NCBI GenBank assembly: GCA_017646945.1
Contig: JAGCLN010000100.1
Coordinates: 1 to 19,150, forward strand
Origin: Clostridia bacterium
Lineage (GTDB): Bacteria; Bacillota; Clostridia; Christensenellales; Borkfalkiaceae
Reading direction: 5' to 3'
DNA: 19,150 bases
Both the position numbers and the translations under genes were made by a program. Positions 14,414-19,150 of the stretch are shown in pieces. Position 1 is the first letter of the stretch, and each line of letters begins with the position of its first letter. The notes beneath the pieces are model-generated. The model saw only the letters and a program-made list of their open reading frames with translations. It made no database searches and had not been told where the DNA came from.

Positions 14414-14481
14414 GCGGTACTTTGGTTTTACCCTTTGAATTAGCCCCTTAATCGGTAAAAATGCGGTACTATTTAAGATTT
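14414..14481 (+). promoter_or_regulatory. Possible ribosomal protein L13 leader (autoregulatory mRNA structure)
   Basis: The leader between the promoter and the Shine-Dalgarno site can fold: TTTTACC (about 14426-14432) pairs with GGTAAAA (14454-14460), with a smaller ATTA/TAAT pairing inside. GCGGTACT occurs on both sides of this hairpin, and the self-complementary GTAC could close it weakly. Firmicutes are known to carry an L13 leader motif at this place in rplM mRNA (Rfam family L13_leader). I could not align to the covariance model, so the identity rests on position and fold only. Confidence 0.4.
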
Positions 14482-14495
14482 TAAGGAGAAATATC

Positions 14496-14930
14496 ATGAA
14501 AACTTTCATGGCAAAAGCAGGTCAAGTTGAAAGAAAGTGGTACGTAGTTGACGCAAGCGGTATGGCGCTTGGTAGACTTGCATCTCAAGTAGCAGCAGTG
14601 CTTAGAGGCAAAAACAAACCCACCTTCACCCCCAACGTTGACTGTGGCGATCACGTTATTATTATAAATTCAGACAAAGTTATTTTAACTGGTAAAAAAC
14701 TCGATAAGAAGTTCTATACTTACCACACCGGTTACATCGGTGGTTTAAAACAAATTCCTTACAGCAAGATGATGGCTGAAAAGTCAGACCTTGCGGTATA
14801 CGAAGCAGTTAAGGGTATGCTTCCCAAGAACAGTCTTGGTAGAAAGATGATCACTAAACTTAGAGTATACAAAGGTGCAGAGCACAATCAACAAGCACAA
14901 ATGCCCGTTGAATTAAAGCTCGGTAAGTAA
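14496..14930 (+). CDS. rplM: 50S ribosomal protein L13
   Basis: Early-assembly protein of the large ribosomal subunit. 144 residues, standard length. Recognised by KWYVVDASGMALGRLASQVA, RGKNKPTFTPNVDCGDHVIIIN, the YTYHTGYIGGLK segment and the C-terminal KLRVYKGAEHNQQAQMP. AAGGAG at 14483-14488 lies 7 nt before ATG. It is 11 bp upstream of rpsI, the universal partner gene. It has its own promoter and perhaps a feedback leader. Confidence 0.98.
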   Translation: MKTFMAKAGQVERKWYVVDASGMALGRLASQVAAVLRGKNKPTFTPNVDCGDHVIIINSDKVILTGKKLDKKFYTYHTGYIGGLKQIPYSKMMAEKSDLAVYEAVKGMLPKNSLGRKMITKLRVYKGAEHNQQAQMPVELKLGK

Positions 14931-14941
14931 GGAGGTAAATC

Positions 14942-15355
14942 ATGGCTAAAGTATCAAGCAAAAAGAAACTTCAGTTCTGGGGAACCGGTAGAAGAAAGAA
15001 AGCAGTTGCAAGAGTAAGACTTATTCCGGGTGGCGCAGGTAACATCGTTATCAACAAGAGAAGCATTGACGATTACTGTGACCTTGAAACCGTTAAACTC
15101 ATCATTAAACAACCCCTCGTTTTAACTGACACTTTATCTAAGTATGACGTGTTCGTTAACGTAGTTGGCGGTGGTTTCACCGGTCAAGCAGGCGCAATCC
15201 GTCACGGTATTGCAAGAGCGCTTAACGTTGCTGAACCTGAACTTAGAGCAGCGCTTAAGAAAGCAGGATTCTTAACAAGAGATCCGAGAATGAAGGAAAG
15301 AAAGAAATACGGTCTTAAAAAGGCTCGTCGTGCTCCTCAATTCTCAAAGAGATAA
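14942..15355 (+). CDS. rpsI: 30S ribosomal protein S9
   Basis: Small-subunit protein whose basic C-terminal tail reaches the P-site tRNA. 137 residues with a short N-terminal extension. Hallmarks are GTGRRKKAVARVRL, GGGFTGQAGAIRHGIARAL, and the C-terminus KKARRAPQFSKR with the conserved SKR end. A perfect AAGGAGGT site precedes the ATG. The pair rplM-rpsI ends at the terminator 15387-15416. Confidence 0.98.
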   Translation: MAKVSSKKKLQFWGTGRRKKAVARVRLIPGGAGNIVINKRSIDDYCDLETVKLIIKQPLVLTDTLSKYDVFVNVVGGGFTGQAGAIRHGIARALNVAEPELRAALKKAGFLTRDPRMKERKKYGLKKARRAPQFSKR

Positions 15356-15386
15356 TAAAAGCCTTAGGGCGATACTATCAAAATTT

Positions 15387-15416
15387 ACGGCATTCATTAT
15401 TGAGTGCCGTTTTTTT
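15387..15416 (+). terminator. Rho-independent terminator after rpsI
   Basis: A 10-bp stem with one G-U pair, ACGGCATTCA (15387-15396) with TGAGTGCCGT (15401-15410), loop TTAT, and seven T at 15410-15416. Confidence 0.92.
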
Positions 15417-15439
15417 GTCTTTTCTTTTTAAAAAAATTA

Positions 15440-15455
15440 TGTTAAAATATACTTA
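15440..15455 (+). promoter_or_regulatory. Extended -10 promoter of the LUD-domain gene, predicted leaderless start
   Basis: TGT-TAAAAT (15440-15448) is an extended -10; the -35 region is only a T-rich match. The predicted +1, seven bases past the -10, is 15455, the A of the ATG. No Shine-Dalgarno site is present before the gene. Confidence 0.55.
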
Positions 15456-16069
15456 TGAACGATTTAGACTTATCAATTTTAAAACAAAACCTTGAAAAAA
15501 AGGGGTATGGTGTTTCATTTTTTGAAACTAAGGAAAGCGCTACTAACTATTTAGCGAGCCAAATAAACGGCAAAACGGTAGGTTTTGGCGGGTCGGTAAC
15601 GATAAAGGAAATGAACTTGTTTGAAATTCTTTCAAAAACCAACCGAGTATACTTTCACGATAAAACGCCCGACGGGTTAACCGTTATGCAGGTTAGAACT
15701 TTGGCTACGCGCTCGGATATCTATATAAGTTCGGTAAACGGAATTTCAATGGACGGGCAAATTATAAATATAGATAACACGGGCAACAGGGTGGCGGCTA
15801 TATCGTACGGGCCTGAAAAGGTTTATTTAGTAATAGGTAAAAACAAGGTGGCAAAAGATTTTGAAAGTGCGCTTTACCGCGCAAGGAACGTTTCCGCGCC
15901 CCAAAACGCCAAGCGTTTGAATAGAAAGACACCCTGCGCCGTTAAAGGCGATAGATGTTACGACTGCAACGCCGAAGATAGAATATGCAGAAATCTTTCC
16001 GTGCTTATCCATAAGCCTACGGGTGCCGAATACGAAGTGATTTTAATAAATGAGAACTTGGGGTATTAA
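15455..16069 (+). CDS. LUD-domain (DUF162) protein, lactate-utilisation-like
   Basis: Member of the LUD family that includes LutC/YkgG; the biochemical role of stand-alone members is not settled. 204 residues. The core shows VGFGGSVTIKE, a Rossmann-like segment DIYISSVNGISMDGQIINIDNTGNR split over residues 88-112, and VYLVIGKNKV. The C-terminus has a cysteine set, C-x6-C-x2-C-x6-C (Cys161, 168, 171, 178), which could bind a metal or an Fe-S cluster. No lutA, lutB or lactate permease gene lies beside it, so a role in lactate oxidation is not supported by context. Two bases separate it from the next gene. Confidence 0.85.
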   Translation: MNDLDLSILKQNLEKKGYGVSFFETKESATNYLASQINGKTVGFGGSVTIKEMNLFEILSKTNRVYFHDKTPDGLTVMQVRTLATRSDIYISSVNGISMDGQIINIDNTGNRVAAISYGPEKVYLVIGKNKVAKDFESALYRARNVSAPQNAKRLNRKTPCAVKGDRCYDCNAEDRICRNLSVLIHKPTGAEYEVILINENLGY

Positions 16070-16071
16070 AA

Positions 16072-16401
16072 ATGATTGAGTTGATAACGGTTTTAGTTAT
16101 AGGCGTAGCCTTAATAGTAATAGGAATTTTAAATTTCAAAGGCAATATAAAAACTATGCACGCCTACCATAGAAAAAGAGTAAAGGAAGAAGATATTCTT
16201 CCGTATGGTAGGTTGGTGGGTATAGGAACTATGATAGCAGGCGTTTCCATAATGATTGTTGGTAGTGGTGGATATGTAAGCGACGTTACGGGGAATAAAG
16301 TCTACGGGCTTGTTTCGGCAATAGTAGGAGTAGCCCTTATTGCTCTTGCGCTCGTTTTGATTATTTACGCTATGATAAAATACAATAAGGGAATATTTTA
16401 A
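16072..16401 (+). CDS. Small membrane protein, DUF3784-like
   Basis: Function unknown. 109 residues with three hydrophobic segments at about 3-22, 47-66 and 80-103. Between the first two is a charged cytoplasmic-type loop, HAYHRKRVKEEDILPYG, which recalls small Firmicutes membrane proteins annotated DUF3784; I could not test this by profile search. It starts two bases after the LUD gene and is probably on the same transcript. A GGGG stretch about 9 nt upstream may serve as ribosome binding site. No terminator was seen after it. Confidence 0.75.
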   Translation: MIELITVLVIGVALIVIGILNFKGNIKTMHAYHRKRVKEEDILPYGRLVGIGTMIAGVSIMIVGSGGYVSDVTGNKVYGLVSAIVGVALIALALVLIIYAMIKYNKGIF

Positions 16402-16451
16402 TCCGTAGTAAGAAAGTGCAAAAAATTACGAAAACTCAGTAATAAAATATA

Positions 16452-16480
16452 TCGACAATAAATTGCAACGTTCGTATAAT
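16452..16480 (+). promoter_or_regulatory. Candidate fucosidase promoter P1 with 0A-box-like -35
   Basis: TCGACA (16452-16457), 17-bp spacer, TATAAT (16475-16480); predicted +1 about 16487, leader about 112 nt. The reverse strand across the -35 reads TTGTCGAT, seven of eight bases of a TTGTCGAA 0A box. In Bacillus, Spo0A-activated sigma-A promoters place 0A boxes near the -35. The link here is inference. Confidence 0.45.
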
Positions 16481-16531
16481 TAAACTGACGCTTTTAAATT
16501 AAAAATAGTTGTAACTTTTTTTAAAAAACTG

Positions 16532-16560
16532 TTGAAAGCGGTAATTATTTATGATAAAAT
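16532..16560 (+). promoter_or_regulatory. Fucosidase promoter P2
   Basis: TTGAAA (16532-16537), 17-bp spacer, extended -10 TGA-TAAAAT (16552-16560); predicted +1 about 16567, leader about 32 nt. The -10 is the same TGATAAAAT seen at proB and at the radical SAM gene. Confidence 0.75.
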
Positions 16561-16598
16561 CATAAGTGACTTAAAAGTATATAAAAAGGAGTAAAATT

Positions 16599-17930
16599 AT
16601 GCCTAAAACTATTACTGACAATCAACAAAATATGAAGAACTGGCAAGATCAGAAATTCGGTATGTTTATTCACTGGGGTTTATTCTCTCAACCGGGTATC
16701 GGTTGTTGGTCAATGTACTGCGGTGCTATGGATATTGACGAATATGCTAAGCGCGCTAACGACTTTAATCCCGTTAAGTTCAACGCTAAAGAATGGGCTG
16801 ATATCGCTAAGTCTGCCGGTATGAAGTATATGGTTCTTACTGCAAAGCACCACGATGGTTTCTCGCTTTGGGATAGTAAGTACTGCTTAAACGACCACAC
16901 TTCTATGAATTGCCCCGCAAAGAAAGACTTTGTTAAGGACTTTACCGATGCTTGTCACGAAGCGGGTTTATTAACCGGTCTTTACTACTCTCCGCTTGAC
17001 TGGAGATTCCCCGGTTTCTTCTTCCCCAGAATGTATAAGAGAAATGCTGATGCGTTAAGAGAACAAACTCACCGTCAACTTGAAGAACTTGTTTCTAACT
17101 ACGGTAGAGTAGACCTTTTATGGTATGACGGCGGTGAAGATTACTGGCTTGGCCACGGTATCCACATGCACAAGTTCGGTAGACCCGCTGACTTTAAGAC
17201 TAATCCGCAAGTTAAAGACTTCTGGCAAATGGACACTATTGACAGAATGGTTAGAACTAAGCAACCCGGTATTATTTGTAATAACCGTATTGCTGATAAG
17301 ACTTACGGTGACTACTTTGCGCCCGAAAAGGTTATCGGTGAATTCAACATTGACGAACCTTGGGAAACTTGCGATACTATGACTAACACTTGGGAACACA
17401 ACCCAGGTTCTAAAATCCGTTCTCTTAGAAACTGTATTCAACTTCTTGCGAAGGTTGTTTCTAACGGCGGTAACTTACTCTTAAATATCGGCCCTAAGCC
17501 GGACGGTTCTTTTGAAGAAAACGAAATCTCTCGTCTTAAAGAAATCGGCGCTTGGCTTGAAAAGTACGGCGAAAGTATTTACGGCACTCGCGGTGGTCCT
17601 ATCAAGGTTGACCAAAGGGGTGGTACTACTAATAAAGACAACGTTATGTACTTCCACGTATTCGACTGGTCTGACGATGAAATTTATATGCCTGCAAAAG
17701 GTAACCCCGAAGTTACTTGCTTAAACGGCTTTAAGGTTAACGTTAGAAAAGAAGGTGACTACCTTGCAATTTCTATCCCGTTTGAAAATAGACAAGAAAT
17801 TGATACCGTTCTTAAATTCACTTACGCTGAAAAGGTTACCGACGTGTTTGGTGGCGTAGTTGACTATGACGATATTTGTGCTAAGTCAATCTACAAAGAC
17901 GATTCAGTTATCGTTGAACAACTCGACTAA
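16599..17930 (+). CDS. Alpha-L-fucosidase, GH29 family
   Basis: Retaining glycoside hydrolase that removes terminal alpha-L-fucose from glycans. 443 residues. Family segments are FGMFIHWG (20-27), LTAKHHDGF (80-88), and VDLLWYDGG (171-179) with Asp177 as the likely nucleophile; GEFNIDEPWETCDTM holds candidate acid/base glutamates. SNGGNLLLNIGPKPDG precedes a C-terminal beta domain. There is no signal peptide, so it acts in the cytoplasm, presumably on imported fuco-oligosaccharides. AAGGAG lies 7 nt before ATG. No transporter, fucose permease or fucose catabolism gene is adjacent. By hand count, 13 of 22 alanines use GCT, whereas ecfT and the pro genes lean to GCG and GCA, which may mean high expression or acquisition. 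Confidence 0.93.
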   Translation: MPKTITDNQQNMKNWQDQKFGMFIHWGLFSQPGIGCWSMYCGAMDIDEYAKRANDFNPVKFNAKEWADIAKSAGMKYMVLTAKHHDGFSLWDSKYCLNDHTSMNCPAKKDFVKDFTDACHEAGLLTGLYYSPLDWRFPGFFFPRMYKRNADALREQTHRQLEELVSNYGRVDLLWYDGGEDYWLGHGIHMHKFGRPADFKTNPQVKDFWQMDTIDRMVRTKQPGIICNNRIADKTYGDYFAPEKVIGEFNIDEPWETCDTMTNTWEHNPGSKIRSLRNCIQLLAKVVSNGGNLLLNIGPKPDGSFEENEISRLKEIGAWLEKYGESIYGTRGGPIKVDQRGGTTNKDNVMYFHVFDWSDDEIYMPAKGNPEVTCLNGFKVNVRKEGDYLAISIPFENRQEIDTVLKFTYAEKVTDVFGGVVDYDDICAKSIYKDDSVIVEQLD

Positions 17931-17955
17931 TATTAACAAAAATTAATATAAATAG

Positions 17956-17989
17956 ACAAAAACGCATTTTTAATGCGTTTTTGTTTTTT
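17956..17989 (+). terminator. Rho-independent terminator after the fucosidase gene
   Basis: A perfect 12-bp stem, ACAAAAACGCAT (17956-17967) with ATGCGTTTTTGT (17973-17984), loop TTTTA, then T-run to 17989. Confidence 0.92.
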
Positions 17990-18025
17990 GCAAAAATTAC
18001 GATAAAATCGTGCGTTAACCCATAA

Positions 18026-18106
18026 TACGACAAATTCGTTCAAAATAATACATTAAAATCGTTCAAAAACACTTTATTTTGAACGAAAAAGGTGTTACAA
18101 TATAAT
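18026..18106 (+). promoter_or_regulatory. Promoter and operator region of the Spo0A-like gene
   Basis: TTGAAC (18079-18084), 16-bp spacer, TATAAT (18101-18106); predicted +1 about 18113. A perfect 14-bp inverted repeat flanks and overlaps the -35: TTCGTTCAAAATAA (18035-18048) and TTATTTTGAACGAA (18074-18087). A third copy of the 10-bp core, TCGTTCAAAA, lies between them at 18059-18068. Next to the first arm, the reverse strand of 18026-18034 reads TTTGTCGTA, close to a 0A box. AAGGAGAG at 18118-18125 is the ribosome binding site. Confidence 0.7.
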
Positions 18107-18130
18107 TACTACCGACTAAGGAGAGAAATT

Positions 18131-18889
18131 ATGGTACAAAACAAGGTTGTAATTTTGCAAGATAACGAGCAAGCGATAGAGAGTTTAAAAACGGCGATTT
18201 GTGAGATTGACGGGTTTGACGTTGTTGGGATTTCGCACGATGGTGAAGAGGGTTTGGCGCTCATTGAAAAATTAGAGCCTGATTTTGTTGTTTTGTGGCT
18301 GATACTAAAAAGTATTGACGGGTTTGGGGTTTTAGAAAGGTTAAAAGAAACAAACTCTAAAGCGAAAGTTTTAGTAGTATCTTCATTTATGAGTGAAAGC
18401 GTTATAAGTAGGGCGTTATCTTCCGGCGCAGTGTATTACATAGCAAAGCCGTTCAAGAGCGAGATTGTAAAATCAAGGCTTATTGAACTATCTGGTAAAG
18501 CGGAAGTTAGCAAAGAGTTTAGCGGGATAGAGAAGCGCAAGAGCACGCTTGACGAAAAGATTAGCAAAATCTTTATATCCGTTGGCATACCACCGCACAT
18601 TAAGGGTTATTACTATTTAAGAGAAGGGGTAAAAATGGCGGTTGAAAACCCAGAGATAATAAACAATATAACCAAGCAACTCTATCCAAAAATAGGCGAA
18701 AGGTTTAATACCACCGCATCAAAGGTAGAAAGGGCTATTCGCCACGCCATAGAAGTTGCTTGCAATCGTGGAAGAATAGAAACGATAAATTCACTTCTTG
18801 GGATACGCGCTTATTCGATAAACGACAAGCCGACGAACGGTGAATTTATCGCACTTATTGCTGACAAAATGCTCCTTGAAGGCGCATAA
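18131..18889 (+). CDS. Spo0A-like response regulator with a degenerate receiver (no phosphoacceptor Asp)
   Basis: DNA-binding regulator homologous to Spo0A, the sporulation master regulator. 252 residues from ATG 18131, chosen for its AAGGAGAG site and because the in-frame GTG at 18092 lies in the promoter. The C-terminal domain (about 140-252) matches Spo0A closely: GIPPHIKGYYYLREG, the recognition region FNTTASKVERAIRHAIEVA, and KPTNGEFIALIADK. The receiver (about 5-115) keeps Asp11, Ser84/85 and Lys106. The phosphoacceptor position is Trp56 (TGG at 18296-18298) where Spo0A has Asp56 in a DIIMP context, here WLILK, and Asp10 is Gln10. Classical phosphotransfer therefore looks impossible. 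Its neighbours are a fucosidase gene and an XRE gene, not spoIVB. Either a divergent paralog or the only Spo0A of a lineage that has lost the phosphorelay. Confidence 0.9.
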   Translation: MVQNKVVILQDNEQAIESLKTAICEIDGFDVVGISHDGEEGLALIEKLEPDFVVLWLILKSIDGFGVLERLKETNSKAKVLVVSSFMSESVISRALSSGAVYYIAKPFKSEIVKSRLIELSGKAEVSKEFSGIEKRKSTLDEKISKIFISVGIPPHIKGYYYLREGVKMAVENPEIINNITKQLYPKIGERFNTTASKVERAIRHAIEVACNRGRIETINSLLGIRAYSINDKPTNGEFIALIADKMLLEGA

Positions 18890-18893
18890 AAAT

Positions 18894-18920
18894 AAAAGAC
18901 GGCTAATTGCCGTCTTTTTT
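18894..18920. terminator. Bidirectional terminator between the Spo0A-like and XRE genes
   Basis: A perfect 10-bp stem, AAAAGACGGC (18894-18903) with GCCGTCTTTT (18909-18918), loop TAATT. It has a T-run on the plus strand and an A-rich flank giving Ts on the minus strand. It serves both convergent genes; the XRE stop codon (18919-18921) abuts it. Confidence 0.88.
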
Positions 18921-19137
18921 ATTTACTTATTTTATCTTCAAACTCTTTTCCGCGAATTAAATAGTCTATTGAAACGTTAAAATAATTAGATAAAGCTATT
19001 AGCATACTAACGTCGGGACTGCGTTTACCGTTTTCGTAGTGCGAAAGCGCTTCTCTGCTAATATCTAAATCAAGTGAAACTTGCAGTTGGCTAAGTTTTC
19101 GCTGTTTTCTAATTGTTTTTAAACCTAATAATTCCAT
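18919..19137 (-). CDS. XRE-family helix-turn-helix regulator
   Basis: Small DNA-binding protein of the Cro/CI (HTH_3) type; target unknown. 72 residues, essentially a lone HTH domain over residues 5-62: LKTIRKQRKLSQLQVSLDL, then ISREALSHYENGKRSPD with the usual S-x-YE-G-R-P pattern, and LIALSNYFNVSIDYLI. On its own strand, AAGG lies 6 nt before the ATG at 19137. It is convergent with the Spo0A-like gene and shares a terminator with it. The window ends 13 bases upstream of its start, so its promoter and any operon partner are not visible. Confidence 0.93.
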   Translation of the reverse strand: MELLGLKTIRKQRKLSQLQVSLDLDISREALSHYENGKRSPDVSMLIALSNYFNVSIDYLIRGKEFEDKISK

Positions 19138-19150
19138 AAATTACCTTGAC

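Noticed and set aside
18092..18130. Upstream GTG start for the Spo0A-like gene
   Set aside because: It falls within the promoter before the -10, while ATG 18131 has a good AAGGAGAG site and matches the family start.

Overview
The window reads as a chromosomal segment of a low-GC member of the Firmicutes, most likely an uncultured gut-type Clostridia relative. Three things support this: the ecfA1-ecfA2-ecfT-truA-rplM-rpsI order typical of Firmicutes, an anaerobic (class III) ribonucleotide reductase, and a protein with a well-conserved Spo0A DNA-binding domain. Most genes start with a Shine-Dalgarno site of the AAGGAG or AAGGA type. Consensus sigma-A promoters and hairpin-plus-T-run terminators are easy to see. 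No tRNA, rRNA, CRISPR array, prophage or insertion sequence was recognised.

Layout, left to right. (1) 1-1574: the 3' part of a parvulin-type foldase whose reading frame carries a stop codon near the left edge. (2) 1815-5437: anaerobic dNTP supply, nrdD - nrdG - dut. nrdD has two promoter-plus-NrdR-box modules with identical geometry. The nrdD-nrdG gap holds a structured hairpin repeat and a 42-bp tandem repeat. (3) 5475-8617: proB-proA-proC, the complete glutamate-to-proline pathway, translationally coupled and apparently leaderless at proB. (4) 8644-9646: a 40-codon small ORF and a divergent PflX-like radical SAM gene that shares its -35 region with metK. (5) 9675-10910: metK. (6) 10921-11070: two more hairpin-repeat copies; the last one appears to supply the -35 of the ECF operon. 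(7) 11111-15416: ECF transporter core (A1, A2, T), tRNA pseudouridine synthase TruA, then L13 and S9 with their own promoter and a possible L13 leader. (8) 15443-16401: a LUD-domain protein, apparently leaderless, and a small membrane protein. (9) 16452-17989: a cytoplasmic GH29 alpha-L-fucosidase with two candidate promoters. (10) 18026-18920: a Spo0A-like regulator, then a convergent XRE-type HTH gene.

The most striking item is the Spo0A-like protein. Its C-terminal domain is close to canonical Spo0A, but the phosphoacceptor aspartate is a tryptophan (codon TGG at 18296-18298) and one acidic-pocket aspartate is a glutamine. Its promoter sits inside a perfect 14-bp inverted repeat with a third copy between the arms, and the gene is not next to spoIVB. 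This suggests a phosphorylation-independent Spo0A paralog with its own operator. The next most interesting items are three genes whose promoters place +1 at or one base before the A of the ATG, and a hairpin family whose two copies keep the same fold with different stem sequences.
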